A stretch of 64,000 nucleotides of DNA, from assembly GCA_029582265.1 (NCBI GenBank), contig CM055827.1, positions 5,087,471 to 5,151,470 of the forward strand. The letters are read 5' to 3'. The notes under the pieces were generated by a model, which did not search any database, was not told where the DNA came from, and saw only the letters and a program-made list of their open reading frames with translations. Positions within the stretch are counted from its first letter, which is position 1. Every line of letters begins with the position of its first letter. Below, in pieces: positions 43,201 through 45,442 of this stretch. Made by a program: the position numbers and the translations under genes. This DNA comes from Zoroaster sp. YZ-2022 (Eukaryota; Echinodermata; Asteroidea; Forcipulatida; Zoroasteridae).

Positions 43201-44470
43201 CCTGTGTGCACATTTGGGTCAACAGTCAAAACAGGCAGTTGACTGATTTGACCACTATAGCTACTTGCCACTAAAGTTCAGCTATAGTAGGAGGGTTTGG
43301 GGAGTGATGATTGTTGATTCTATGTTGCCACTATGCACTGTACAAATCTGAATGCAATTTCACTATCACCTCATAATGAGCTGAAATGTATAGCTTAACT
43401 TTAACCACCCTAAATCCTTCAAAATCCTCCAAGGGACACTTTTTTTGGAAAAAAAAATCAGCACTGTTGGGAACTGGTACTTCCACCTCTTCAAATGGGG
43501 CAAAATTACTACCAGGCCAAAAGTACAGGCCATAAGTGCTGAATATGAAAGATGCATGGTGCATTTTGAAGATAAGGGCATGTTTCCAAAAGTGCACTGA
43601 TGGATTCAGGAGGAATCAGGAAGGTTCCTAGCCAGAGTGCCTGAGTGGGGGGGGGGGGGGGTAGGGGTAATTCAAAGAGAGTAAGCTTACTCATAGAAGT
43701 AGTTTTTCCAACACTAACAGTAGTGTATATGAGACCTGTTCTCACAAAACCAGGACAAAGTCGTCAGAAATACTTGGTTTTCAGTGTTTTTTGAATGTTT
43801 GAATTGTTTTTATCACCTAGATACCCAACTGTACCACACACTGGGATGGGACTAGGTGATAAAAACACTCAAAAACCATCAAGTATTTCTGGTGACTTTG
43901 TCCTGGTTTTGTGGGAGTAGGTCTCATATTTACTATAACGAATACCATGATGCGAGGACTATTGTCTGCCGCATTAAGAACAGCTTCAGTCAAATTGTTT
44001 TGGCTAGTGTGCCACCACCCCTGAATAAGGGGTTAAATATTTAGGGGCTTACGCGCATAAACAACAACGGACTGCTGTGAAGTTGTCGATCAGTGAACAC
44101 CGTTGTTGTCTATGCGCGTGCGCGCCAAAAACGTGGGCCACACTAGCATTTCAAATTGACGTGTACGTAGTGGTTTCCCCCTGTTTTCGGGGGGAGATTC
44201 TACGAAGTTCCCAAGACTGTTTGATTAGCGGTTCGTGTGTGTGGTAGCGTGATTGTAGCGTTCGTGTAGCGCCATCAGATCGTGTATCAAAAACATACAG
44301 TTTTGAACCAAGACTACTGCAGAACCCATCAATTAATTTCTGTCTGAATGTTTCATCCACAGTCGACCAACCGCTCGTTCAGCACAGAAGATCTCAACAC
44401 AGAAATGCTGAATCTTGAGGGTCTGATGAAGGACCTTAACGCCATCACAGCATCGGAACTTCAAAGCTAA
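1857..44470 (+). CDS. DCC/NEO1: DCC/neogenin-type netrin receptor, 3' part (33 predicted exons)
   Basis: Span of gene 1; exons are listed separately. Seen: 33 GT-AG exons chain in one frame of about 1,865 codons, encoding six FN3 domains, one transmembrane segment, a P1 motif (PPDLWINHEGVELK) and a C-terminal P3 motif (LEGLMKDLNAITAS) followed by a stop. Known: this order is diagnostic of DCC/neogenin/UNC-40/Frazzled receptors, which bind netrin and RGM outside the cell and signal through P1-P3 inside. The four N-terminal Ig domains and the start codon are not in the window. Oddities: a cysteine-rich block after the membrane helix and a tail of about 1,140 residues instead of about 325 in human DCC. 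I cannot separate DCC from neogenin; an invertebrate deuterostome is expected to have one pro-ortholog. Confidence 0.93.
2431..2576 (+). CDS. DCC/NEO1: Exon: second half of FN3-1
   Basis: Acceptor tttccaacag, donor cccatg/gtatgg; phase 2 to phase 1. Encodes the D-G strands of FN3-1, with the typical core ETRYEIDIYAINENGGGEPS (L-x-P-x-T-x-Y followed by N-x-x-G). It joins the preceding exon without a frame break. The end, VVVETLPHG, leads into FN3-2. Confidence 0.88.
2768..2952. mobile_element. 185-bp hAT-like MITE with 8-bp target duplication
   Basis: Inverted termini cagcggcgtagccaggac and gtggctacgctgctg. Flanked by tgtattaa (2760-2767) and tgtgttaa (2953-2960), an 8-bp duplication with one change. 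G-rich interior. It interrupts a foldback-type repeat (about 2700-3085). Confidence 0.75.
3241..3534 (+). CDS. DCC/NEO1: Exon: FN3-2 (complete domain)
   Basis: A single 294-bp exon, phase 1 to 1, carries a whole FN3 domain. The B strand has MALLMTWEPPQGG and the F-G region has LKPFTSYGLRVVAVNANGPG, close to DCC FN3-2 ([20 protein letters not shown]). Acceptor aaaaaacag, donor tgca/gtgagt. Use of one exon here, against two for FN3-1 and FN3-3, supports distinct domain identities. Confidence 0.92.
3775..4046. mobile_element. hAT-like MITE family 2, copy 1
   Basis: Starts caggcctgtgattctcagg and ends tcaaatcacacccctg, forming imperfect inverted termini. Same interior (tcttgaaagaagagaag, aaattaaacatc, ttgtcctctagacc) as copies at 4437, 12882, 15552 and 60148. 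Confidence 0.75.
4122..4319 (+). CDS. DCC/NEO1: Exon: first half of FN3-3
   Basis: 198 bp, phase 1 to 1. Encodes IIIRWDQPPVNQRNGLVTGY then LKYRT, matching DCC FN3-3 ([25 protein letters not shown]). Acceptor after a C-rich tract and caacaaaag, donor ccag/gtgact. The intron after SYTIP recurs at the equivalent place in gene 2, which shows common descent. Confidence 0.9.
4437..4728. mobile_element. hAT-like MITE family 2, copy 2
   Basis: Starts caggcctgcgatttctcagg; the right end decays after caaatcacac. It fills most of the intron that splits FN3-3. Confidence 0.72.
4757..4867 (+). CDS. DCC/NEO1: Exon: second half of FN3-3
   Basis: 111 bp, phase 1 to 1; acceptor ttttcttgcag, donor aaatg/gtattt. 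Encodes DLDRGAGYEIRMAASNANGT then GPYSDW, equivalent to the DCC stretch YSFQVSAMTVNGTGPPSNW. Completes FN3-3 and ends in a short acidic linker (FDVDKN). Confidence 0.9.
4938..5153. mobile_element. TTAA-flanked MITE family 3, copy 1
   Basis: TTAA then aggggcagtgtc at the left, gatactgccc then TTAA at the right. Interior atggaatcgcagtgctag and gattccatgccc are shared with copies at 41375 and 53295. Confidence 0.8.
5343..5440. mobile_element. hAT-like MITE family 2, 5' fragment
   Basis: Only the first about 100 bp is present (caggtctgtgatttctcagg to ggaagtagccacc). Confidence 0.65.
5774..6165. repeat. Large inverted repeat (foldback) in the FN3-3/FN3-4 intron
   Basis: Arms about 5800-5920 and 6045-6155 are complementary (ggctctggcaaaccctaaac against gtttagggttttgccagagcc). 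The right arm contains an extra partial copy (5965-6025) of its own left half. Non-coding. Confidence 0.8.
6928..7225. mobile_element. TTAA-flanked MITE family 4, copy 1
   Basis: TTAA at 6924-6927 and 7226-7229. Termini ccctcctactactac and tatagtaggaggg. The CCC start and TTAA target resemble piggyBac-type elements. The interior repeats ggtcaaaatga and gttgactg. Confidence 0.8.
7610..7900 (+). CDS. DCC/NEO1: Exon: FN3-4 (complete domain, 291 bp)
   Basis: Starts with VPPAPSQLHAVASQNKIVVT and carries the FN4 hallmarks IRGYILGYG and LYVLKLRAFNQVGEGPSLY. These are very close to DCC FN3-4 (VRGYIIGYG, YVISLKAFNNAGEGVPLY). Phase 1 to 1, acceptor cacaccag, donor ggca/gtaagt. Gene 2 has two FN4-like exons of the same length with similar bases just after the donor, so this exon type was copied between the genes. 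Confidence 0.93.
7901..9470. other. DCC/NEO1: Intron sequence, nothing recognised
   Basis: First part of the 4.8-kb FN4-FN5 intron. Bases just after the donor resemble those after the FN4-like exons of gene 2. The rest is AT-rich with no repeat or coding signal that I can name. Confidence 0.4.
9470..9655. repeat. Foldback element (decayed copy)
   Basis: Inverted arms around tcagtatgctctgatc, with the outer sequence tgagtagtaattagttct / agaactaattactattca. Related to the near-perfect copy at 32617-32846 but with many changes. Confidence 0.75.
10127..10168 (+). CDS. DCC/NEO1: Candidate 42-bp cassette exon in the FN4-FN5 linker
   Basis: Seen: an acceptor with a pyrimidine tract (acctatttcacag) and a good donor (gcaa/gtaaga) bracket 42 bp with no stop. 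It is phase 1 to 1, so it can be included or skipped without a frame change. It would add TLGPSPTRTMNVPA between FN3-4 and FN3-5. Known: vertebrate DCC and neogenin have regulated alternative splicing in exactly this linker. Inference: this is the counterpart cassette. The intron is long, so chance cannot be excluded. Confidence 0.6.
10169..11163. other. DCC/NEO1: Intron sequence, AT-rich, nothing recognised
   Basis: Contains two similar stretches (caattt-gnacncattt-atgcaa-aaaa at about 10400 and 10520), suggesting a small local duplication. No coding or transposon ends seen. Confidence 0.4.
11164..11890 (+). repeat. 81-bp satellite, about 9 copies
   Basis: Tandem units starting aagggaagatacaacattgg and containing tgcttctatgagtatgctta. 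Period 81 bp, so both strands stay open in a 27-residue repeat; one unit (near 11515) lacks a base. The unit matches one end of a dispersed element seen singly at 28473, 37330, 55840 and elsewhere. No spacer-repeat pattern. Confidence 0.92.
11891..12110 (+). mobile_element. Remainder of the element from which the 81-bp satellite grew
   Basis: Sequence after the array (acaaccaacctgg, aagaaaataatgaaaatg, ctctttcctaaattcaaact) matches the region after the single copy at 37390-37670. The array is therefore an internal expansion of a complete element. Confidence 0.65.
12152..12464. mobile_element. TTAA-flanked MITE family 4, divergent copy
   Basis: TTAA (12148-12151, 12465-12468) and termini ccctcctat / ataggaggg as in family 4, but the interior is a different repeat of acctttcaaaacc. 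Same mobiliser, different cargo. Confidence 0.7.
12719..12875 (+). CDS. DCC/NEO1: Exon: first half of FN3-5
   Basis: 157 bp, phase 1 to 2; acceptor tatcaccatag, donor aacaa/gtaagt. Encodes MPMGLRVVITSPYSAVVSWV and then the long C-C' region EGRNYTVRYKTNYPSNK. This matches DCC FN3-5 ([22 protein letters not shown] and RLYTVRWRTSFSASAK). FN3-5 and FN3-6 are the main netrin/RGM-binding domains in vertebrate receptors. Confidence 0.92.
12882..13152. mobile_element. hAT-like MITE family 2, copy 3
   Basis: Starts only 6 bp after the FN3-5a donor. Both termini present (caggcctgtgatttctcggg, caaatcacacccctg). Confidence 0.75.
13644..13905. mobile_element. TTAA-flanked MITE family 5, copy 1
   Basis: TTAA (13640-13643, 13906-13909) with termini ccctaacccccta and ggggtggttaggg. 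The interior matches an inverted copy near 43405-43660 and the outer part of 24032-24813. Confidence 0.75.
13941..14089 (+). CDS. DCC/NEO1: Exon: second half of FN3-5
   Basis: 149 bp, phase 2 to 1; acceptor ctccatgttcag, donor gaggctg/gtaagc. Encodes YMYANSSDLNVIIRNLNPAT then EYQFQVMALDEGGRHSSYG, matching DCC ([23 protein letters not shown]). The intron before it contains a TTAA-flanked element (13644-13905) ending about 30 bp upstream of the acceptor. Confidence 0.92.
14526..14633 (+). CDS. DCC/NEO1: Exon: first half of FN3-6
   Basis: 108 bp, phase 1 to 1; acceptor gttgaaaacag, donor atgg/gtaagt. Encodes APSSPPRSLTLVQVENSSTA then MTLNWQPPKNPNGQIMG, equivalent to DCC FN3-6 ([32 protein letters not shown]). 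Confidence 0.92.
14844..15109 (+). mobile_element. 265-bp MITE family 1, copy 2
   Basis: Same termini and interior as copy 1 in the opposite orientation, with few differences by eye. It sits in the FN3-6 intron, inside an older repeat region (14740-15200). Confidence 0.88.
15170..15410. repeat. Foldback-type repeat, decayed
   Basis: Contains ttgaaacattgagaa and cttcttccaagaag, similar to 14740-14840 in the same intron. A member of the foldback family, interrupted by MITE family 1 copy 2. Confidence 0.5.
15552..15780. mobile_element. hAT-like MITE family 2, copy 4 with tRNA-like tail sequence
   Basis: The left end is caagcctgtgatttctcagg. The right end breaks at ctagaccaaa and is replaced by sequence to 15836 containing gggactcgaaccc, a B-box-like complement. 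Confidence 0.65.
15857..16051 (+). CDS. DCC/NEO1: Exon: second half of FN3-6
   Basis: 195 bp, phase 1 to 1; acceptor tctgctttgtag, donor catcag/gtaatg. Encodes YTIYYSTTNSADESDWVIDY, then DTLYHFKIRAHTSKGEGPVS. These match DCC ([23 protein letters not shown] and [20 protein letters not shown]). Last extracellular folded domain before the membrane linker. Confidence 0.94.
16052..17628. other. DCC/NEO1: Intron with poly-T, (AATA)n and a repeat family 6 copy
   Basis: Poly-T at about 16171-16202, a C-run/T-run and (AATA)n at 16625-16715. Bases 17050-17350 are a copy of a repeat whose termini read ggccaaaaaagtccggtttc; others at 28912, 36926 and 56173. The remainder is AT-rich and unremarkable. Confidence 0.6.
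17629..17661 (+). CDS. DCC/NEO1: Micro-exon in the FN6-membrane linker (33 bp)
   Basis: Acceptor ctgctatatag, donor ccag/gtaagg; phase 1 to 1. Adds 11 residues (AIVIPPVGPLP). The vertebrate linker between FN3-6 and the membrane is also low-complexity and partly alternatively spliced. Frame-neutral, so possibly optional. Supported only by splice signals and phase. Confidence 0.55.
17662..18609. other. DCC/NEO1: Intron, nothing recognised
   Basis: Between the two micro-exons. A G-run at 17790-17805; otherwise AT-rich with no repeat ends or coding signal. Confidence 0.4.
18610..18648 (+). CDS. DCC/NEO1: Micro-exon in the FN6-membrane linker (39 bp), weak donor
   Basis: Acceptor gtgattgcttag, donor aaag/gtgctc, which departs from the GTRAGT consensus. 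Phase 1 to 1, adds 13 residues (AAELPNPTADINK). The weak donor fits a conditionally used exon, or a false call. Confidence 0.45.
18959..19323. mobile_element. TTAA-flanked MITE family 4, copy with internal duplication
   Basis: TTAA at both ends (18955-18958, 19324-19327); termini ccctcctactac and gtaggaggg. A segment containing caacagtcaaaacaggcagt is present twice near the right end, which lengthens this copy. Confidence 0.8.
19545..19717. repeat. gctaagca snapback element, copy 1
   Basis: Multiple gctaagcag / tgcttagcaag motifs in opposite orientation. Related copies at 38266-38461 and 44980-45166. Confidence 0.6.
20129..20498 (+). CDS. DCC/NEO1: Exon: transmembrane helix plus cysteine-rich juxtamembrane block
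   Basis: 370 bp, phase 1 to 2; acceptor tccctggcag, donor atcagc/gtaagt. After a Ser/Ala/Pro linker comes a strong membrane helix (WWLWLLIILAILFIIIIAVL), then about 67 residues with 27 cysteines in CC, CCxCC and CCC clusters, mixed with short hydrophobic stretches and an acidic EDED. It closes with basic YRERKKAK. Known: human DCC has only about 25 residues between helix and P1 and one palmitoylated cysteine. Inference: the block may be multiply palmitoylated or form a re-entrant hairpin. The frame into the P1 exon is open, so it lies in the same protein. Confidence 0.88.
20638..20843 (+). CDS. DCC/NEO1: Exon: cytoplasmic P1 motif
   Basis: 206 bp, phase 2 to 1; acceptor ttattaaacag, donor agagag/gtatgc. 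Encodes PAPPDLWINHEGVELKKIDG, a clear match to the DCC/neogenin P1 motif (RPPDLWIHHEEMEMKNIE). In DCC, P1 contacts partners including UNC5. From here to 42895 all boundaries are phase 1, apart from the last. Confidence 0.95.
20844..21754. mobile_element. Intron with inverted-terminus element carrying purine-rich satellite
   Basis: Bases about 21117-21547 are bounded by ggcggatccag and ctggatccgcc, each followed or preceded by a C/G-run. Inside, 21181-21372 is an almost pure GGGAGGA-type purine tract. Open frames here are low-complexity by-products. The flanking intron is unremarkable. Confidence 0.65.
21755..21805 (+). CDS. DCC/NEO1: Small cytoplasmic exon (51 bp)
   Basis: Acceptor gaattttttttcag, donor acaag/gtaagc; phase 1 to 1. 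Encodes DNVQETSFTQSSVQNQQ, polar and Ser/Gln-rich. No domain; part of a disordered tail. A purine-rich transposon lies in the intron just upstream. Confidence 0.75.
22149..22232 (+). CDS. DCC/NEO1: Small cytoplasmic exon with STLRRGLK (84 bp)
   Basis: Acceptor tttgaaacag, donor aaaag/gtgaga; phase 1 to 1. Encodes ERHNESGGLANSRASTLTTA then STLRRGLK. The end resembles the DCC stretch MSTLERSLAARRA that follows P1. Bases 22199-22213 are exactly complementary to 22326-22340 in the next intron (see findings). Confidence 0.78.
22233..24031. other. DCC/NEO1: Intron with G-run and a 15-nt complement to the upstream exon
   Basis: Bases 22326-22340 are exactly complementary to exon bases 22199-22213. 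Bases 23198-23229 form four G-runs of six or more. No coding signal. Confidence 0.5.
23198..23229 (+). other. G-quadruplex-type G-run cluster
   Basis: Four consecutive G-runs separated by single T, on the transcribed (+) strand of an intron. The pattern fits G-quadruplex rules; formation is inference. Confidence 0.6.
24032..24813. mobile_element. TTAA-flanked MITE family 5 with nested insertion
   Basis: Outer element: TTAA at 24028-24031 and 24814-24817, termini ccctaaccaccccag and ggggggttaggg. Inner element: 24079-24656, with inverted termini caggcctgtga / tcacaggcctg, flanked by cttaat on both sides. The inner one shares its end with hAT-like family 2. Confidence 0.7.
24818..26149. other. 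DCC/NEO1: Intron, AT-rich, nothing recognised
   Basis: Open frames here are AT-rich chance frames without domain or splice support. Confidence 0.4.
26150..26263 (+). CDS. DCC/NEO1: Cytoplasmic exon (114 bp)
   Basis: Acceptor tatctcggtctag, donor attcag/gtattg; phase 1 to 1. Encodes STEDQLQSSQRQSQYETPTL then ISAASHRSSLDS: polar, Ser/Gln-rich, no known domain. It follows the 3.9-kb intron 22233-26149. Confidence 0.78.
26264..27580. other. DCC/NEO1: Intron, nothing recognised apart from poly(A)
   Basis: A poly(A) run at about 27512-27533 lies 48 bp before the next exon. No other structure identified. Confidence 0.4.
27581..27634 (+). CDS. DCC/NEO1: Small cytoplasmic exon (54 bp)
   Basis: Acceptor actcccccag, donor gatg/gtatgt; phase 1 to 1. 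Encodes DLHVRGMGNSAVHYATVD. The Tyr in HYATVD could be phosphorylated. Preceded by a poly(A) run at about 27512-27533. Confidence 0.68.
28153..28209 (+). CDS. DCC/NEO1: Small basic cytoplasmic exon (57 bp)
   Basis: Acceptor ctctgtctcag, donor aagcag/gtacca; phase 1 to 1. Encodes EMHTARKKSNMRQSGRQEA, a short basic segment (ARKKS, RQSGR) with possible basophilic-kinase sites. No homologous motif recognised. Confidence 0.68.
28473..28797. mobile_element. TTAA-flanked element (source family of the 81-bp satellite), full copy
   Basis: TTAA at 28469-28472 and 28798-28801. Termini agggagggtacaacatc and gatgttgtaccttccat are complementary. The right end matches the satellite unit in reverse (agcatactcttcaaagcag). 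Confidence 0.75.
28912..29294. mobile_element. Repeat family 6, full-length copy
   Basis: Termini aggcaaaaaaaatccggttt and ccagaaactggagatttttt are inverted. The interior aaattgctggatcagttgga and ttagccaccatactttgtg are shared with 17050, 36926 and 56173. Confidence 0.72.
29295..30640. other. DCC/NEO1: Intron with a hAT-like family 2 fragment
   Basis: Bases 29904-30098 are the 3' two-thirds of family 2, ending tggcaaatcacacccctg. The rest is unremarkable. Confidence 0.55.
30641..30838 (+). CDS. DCC/NEO1: Cytoplasmic exon, proline-rich and Arg/His-rich (198 bp)
   Basis: Acceptor cttgcacacatag, donor cagag/gtagat; phase 1 to 1. Encodes HVAPIPGPPSPPSHQRRGHR, then SPLLPETDTYYDSMPLGYSA. The PxxP-rich part could bind SH3 domains, and the two adjacent Tyr are candidate phosphosites. 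The GC-rich composition contrasts with the flanking introns. Confidence 0.82.
30839..32117. other. DCC/NEO1: Intron with a short family 2 fragment
   Basis: Bases 31030-31122 start with caggcctgtgatttctcagg and stop after the tcttgaaagg segment. The remainder is AT-rich with no further structure recognised. Confidence 0.5.
32118..32198 (+). CDS. DCC/NEO1: Cytoplasmic exon, diverged relative of the triplicated exon (81 bp)
   Basis: Acceptor caacaaaacag, donor catgcag/gtagtt; phase 1 to 1. Encodes APTIKISSPQMQSRTQSMSR then SENQSHA. It aligns with the next three exons (ASSVKLSPSEIQSQSMNHSD), sharing K-[IL]-S-P, QSxSM and the Ser-acidic end, so it looks like an older duplicate. Confidence 0.78.
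32490..32579 (+). CDS. DCC/NEO1: Triplicated cytoplasmic exon, copy 1 (90 bp)
   Basis: Acceptor tgtctgaacag, donor acgaag/gtattt; phase 1 to 1. Encodes ASSVKLSPSEIQSQSMNHSD then VQNTALNTNE. Nearly identical to the exons at 33367 and 34327, in flanking intron as well as coding bases. Polar, probably disordered, rich in Ser next to Pro or acidic residues. Confidence 0.83.
32617..32846. repeat. Near-perfect 110-bp foldback palindrome
   Basis: Left arm 32617-32726, 10-nt loop, right arm 32737-32846, with one mismatch by eye (gctcaattg against gcccaattg). Inserted in the intron between triplicated exon copies 1 and 2 and absent from the other copies, so younger than the triplication. Confidence 0.92.
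33367..33456 (+). CDS. DCC/NEO1: Triplicated cytoplasmic exon, copy 2 (90 bp)
   Basis: Same splice sites, length and phase as copy 1. Protein changes are few: NTVLNTNK in place of NTALNTNE. Splice sites and frame are intact, so the copy looks usable. All copies are phase-neutral, so the gene could use any number of them. Confidence 0.83.
33535..33885 (-). mobile_element. tRNA-Leu-like SINE
   Basis: On the minus strand the head (33881 down to about 33800) has an A box (tggctgagcggtc), an anticodon-arm-like ggactcaagttct and a B box (ggttcgaatcc). The body contains tcaaggacacaagtgtcac complement and ends at an (AAT)n tract at 33534-33553. The acceptor stem does not pair, so this is not a functional tRNA. 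Inserted in the intron after triplicated exon copy 2. Confidence 0.8.
34327..34416 (+). CDS. DCC/NEO1: Triplicated cytoplasmic exon, copy 3 (90 bp)
   Basis: Same splice sites, length and phase as copies 1 and 2. Encodes ASSVKLSPSDIQSQSMNHSE then VQNTSLNADE, with mostly conservative changes (E to D, D to E). That pattern suggests protein-level constraint after duplication. Confidence 0.83.
34417..35012. other. DCC/NEO1: Intron, decayed end of the triplicated unit
   Basis: The first about 200 bp still resemble the flank of the duplicated exons; the rest is AT-rich and unremarkable. Confidence 0.45.
35013..35525 (+). CDS. DCC/NEO1: Large cytoplasmic exon (513 bp), NAGNAG acceptor
   Basis: Phase 1 to 1, 171 codons; donor taccag/gtaagt. 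The acceptor is tagcag, so splicing can begin at 35013 or 35016 and add or drop one residue. The sequence is polar: SPRYATWGAKANLND, then TTSHNVEKSVPLPDGTSF and repeated Ser/Gln segments. No domain recognised. It lies where vertebrate tails have the P1-P2 spacer but is far longer. Confidence 0.88.
35560..35740. repeat. Foldback-type repeat fragment
   Basis: Contains ctttgcatggtggaagtaca, gtttcgatcagtatactctg and aggagaatgcccgact, as in the foldback family. Unpaired, so a half element. Confidence 0.55.
35801..36067. mobile_element. TTAA-flanked MITE family 4, copy 4
   Basis: TTAA intact at the left (35797-35800), mutated to TTAC at the right. Termini ctctcctactactac and gagtaggaggg; interior as at 6928. 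Confidence 0.75.
36280..36849 (+). CDS. DCC/NEO1: Large cytoplasmic exon (570 bp), Ser/Gly/Tyr/Pro-rich
   Basis: Acceptor tttccccaccag, donor agacag/gtatat; phase 1 to 1, 190 codons. Contains LGRSPPPMPNYNF, NIPPPSSTSAF and a Gly/Ser/Tyr-rich end (DLYGGSLGIG, AYGSPTYGTGFNSLG). Low complexity, probably disordered, with several Pro motifs that could engage SH3 or EVH1 domains. No vertebrate match recognised apart from general proline content. Confidence 0.88.
36926..37324. mobile_element. Repeat family 6, copy 3
   Basis: Starts aaaaagtctccggtttctgg and ends agaccagaaaccagatacct; interior ccaattgcagccaaaattgc. Lies 76 bp after an exon. Confidence 0.7.
37325..37670 (+). mobile_element. Single copy of the satellite-source element
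   Basis: Begins ttaaagagaagttacaacat and runs through the same interior as 11891-12110. One satellite unit only. Confidence 0.65.
37818..37888. mobile_element. TTAA MITE family 3, fragment
   Basis: Right-end fragment: cactctgattccatgctctg and gcacctttaa. Confidence 0.5.
38013..38240 (+). CDS. DCC/NEO1: Cytoplasmic exon (228 bp), Ser/Asn-rich
   Basis: Acceptor ctcttttcaaag, donor gtcag/gttagc; phase 1 to 1. Encodes LAPESHLGSASQSGAFRNAS and a run of Asn (YNNNNATLPSK), ending in a charged LEEVEHAQVQTPEKFTSK. No domain recognised. Confidence 0.85.
38266..38461. repeat. gctaagca snapback element, copy 2
   Basis: Starts ggggtcaatttcatagagct and ends agtagctctatgaaat, which are inverted termini. 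The interior is rich in gcttagcag / ctaagcaag. Confidence 0.75.
38463..38729 (+). mobile_element. 265-bp MITE family 1, copy 3
   Basis: Intact termini. Inserted directly beside a gctaagca snapback element (38266-38461). Confidence 0.88.
39121..39426 (+). CDS. DCC/NEO1: Cytoplasmic exon with P2-like motif (306 bp)
   Basis: Acceptor ttccttgaatag, donor gtgaag/gtattt; phase 1 to 1. Encodes RPLKRSLSVDHEFGLEND, resembling the vertebrate P2 region (PFPTLSVDRGFGAG). The rest is charged and Ser/Arg-rich, ending SSSRSRSLDRFGERE. The Arg-Ser repeats are candidate basophilic-kinase sites. Assignment to P2 rests on a short match. Confidence 0.87.
39427..40750. other. DCC/NEO1: Intron, AT-rich, nothing recognised
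   Basis: Two acceptor-like sites (ctctgcag at 39809, ctcccacag at 39994) open short frames but lack a matching donor, so no exon is called. Confidence 0.45.
40751..40858 (+). CDS. DCC/NEO1: Cytoplasmic exon (108 bp)
   Basis: Acceptor cgtggttacag, donor atcag/gtattt; phase 1 to 1. Encodes DRHMSPVGGYDYHASSPRQH then QMDRPAYMYNTNTNSS. Tyr-rich (YDY, YMY) with two SP sites. No domain recognised. Confidence 0.82.
41375..41579. mobile_element. TTAA MITE family 3, copy 2 (opposite orientation)
   Basis: TTAA both sides; contains gggcatggaatcggtgtcct and attccatgccctgttgatcg as at 4938. Confidence 0.75.
41953..42087 (+). CDS. DCC/NEO1: Cytoplasmic exon with WIRS-like and PPxY motifs (135 bp)
   Basis: Acceptor accatctcag, donor caagag/gtgact; phase 1 to 1. 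Ser-rich start (TTSSHDDSSSTQGS), then NPLSSFSVPGPPPNYQAAR. LSSFSV fits the WIRS pattern (hydrophobic-x-S/T-F-x-x), known in neogenin to bind the WAVE complex. PPNY fits PPxY, which binds WW domains such as those of Nedd4-type ligases. Both are short motifs and can arise by chance. Confidence 0.87.
42750..42895 (+). CDS. DCC/NEO1: Cytoplasmic exon, conserved pre-P3 segment (146 bp)
   Basis: Acceptor tcatatttcag, donor cccaggg/gtgagt; phase 1 to 0. Encodes YSPLKRTTQPGVARVRAQPV then PVVTPRAPDVTYRG, similar to the DCC segment AGKARSPLLPVSVPTAPEV just before P3. First phase-0 boundary of the tail. Confidence 0.88.
42996..43295. mobile_element. TTAA MITE family 4, copy 5
   Basis: Termini ccctcctatgactgc and ctatagtaggaggg; the flanking TTAA is lost. 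Interior as in other copies. Confidence 0.72.
43405..43660. mobile_element. MITE family 5, inverted copy
   Basis: TTAA at 43401-43404 then ccaccctaaatccttcaaaa. The interior reads as the reverse complement of 13660-13890 (ccataagtgctgaatatgaa). The right end is replaced by a G-run. Confidence 0.65.
43731..43926. repeat. Foldback element in the last intron
   Basis: gagacctgttctcacaaaac at the left pairs with gttttgtgggagtaggtctc at the right; the inner arms tttgaatgtttgaa / ttttatcacctag also pair in part. Confidence 0.75.
44363..44470 (+). CDS. DCC/NEO1: Terminal exon: P3 motif and stop
   Basis: Acceptor tttcatccacag; 35 codons and TAA. Encodes SFSTEDLNTEMLNLEGLMKD then LNAITASELQS. This matches the vertebrate P3 ([23 protein letters not shown]), the most conserved part of the family tail. 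P3 is a helix that in DCC mediates receptor self-association and binds FAK and the myosin-X FERM domain. It proves the identity and direction of the gene. Confidence 0.97.
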   Translation, partial: STNRSFSTEDLNTEMLNLEGLMKDLNAITASELQS

Positions 44471-45166
44471 GCCCCCCTCCCTCCCCACTTCTTTCGTATC
44501 CCTGATTCTGTATAAATACAACCCCCGATCTTCTTGTAATTTTGTGGATGAATAAATTGATTCTGGTTTCATATTTTGGTGACCAATTTTGATGATTTAT
44601 AGATATTAAAAGGGACGGAGGTTTTGTATGATTCACTTTGCTTGTAATATAATGGGCAGGGTAAATAATTATGAGTGTTTATTGTAATCTTGATTTCCAA
44701 GCAGTTTTTTTTTGTCAGAATACTTTTTTGGAGTATTGGTAAAAGAAGGGACTTTAAAAATCTGTGGCATGATTTTAGAATTTCGACGTAAACAAAGGGA
44801 GTGGATTTGGACTAAGATTGCTGCGGCAATACTAATTCATTGCCAAATGTAATTGTGATTGATGACAACGGTGTAACCACGATTTCACAATGCTTTGAGG
44901 GAAATACCTGTTTATTTTTTATTTTTTTTATTTATTTATTAATTTTTTATAAACAAACAATGTAAACAAACATGGGACCAGGGGTCAATTGCATAGAGTT
45001 GCTAAGCACACAAATATGCTGAGCACAGAAAATTTGTGCTTAGCAAAAATAGGTTACCAGCCAAATTGTCATGTAATGTATGTTGCTTCTAGCTGGTTCT
45101 CGGCCTGATTTTTGCTTGGCACATAAATCTGCTGAGCAATGTTTTCTGCTCTATGGAATTTGCCCC
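44471..45166 (+). other. DCC/NEO1: Start of gene 1 3' UTR with first poly(A) signal and a snapback element
   Basis: Non-coding after the stop. An AATAAA lies at 44551-44556, 80 bp past the stop, so a short 3' UTR is possible; another is at 45615-45620. Bases 44980-45166 are a copy of the gctaagca-rich snapback element also found near 19545 and 38266. Confidence 0.55.
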
Positions 45167-45177
45167 AGATCGTGTGC

Positions 45178-45442
45178 TTAACCAGTTCGCACCGGGAATA
45201 AAAAAGTTTTTCCGAACCCCCGTGGCGGTTTTATTTTTACCGCACAAACACGAACAATGGTGCTCACCAGAGCATGACCGGGGAGACCGCGTCTTCCACC
45301 ATATGCTTATGGCTCGTTGCCACGTCGACCGGGAATCTATACAAATATTCCCGAGAATCCTGTGGCGTGTTTAGATGCTCTCCGATCCGCTGTCCAAAAA
45401 AAAATGTGCGTGTATACACGGCCTCCGATGCGAACTGGTTAA
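45178..45442. mobile_element. TTAA MITE family 7, copy 1
   Basis: TTAA both ends (45178-45181, 45439-45442); termini ccagttcgcaccggg and ccgatgcgaactgg. GC-richer than its surroundings. An inverted, highly similar copy lies at 59782-60044. Open frames inside are shared by both copies but lack splice or domain support. Confidence 0.82.
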
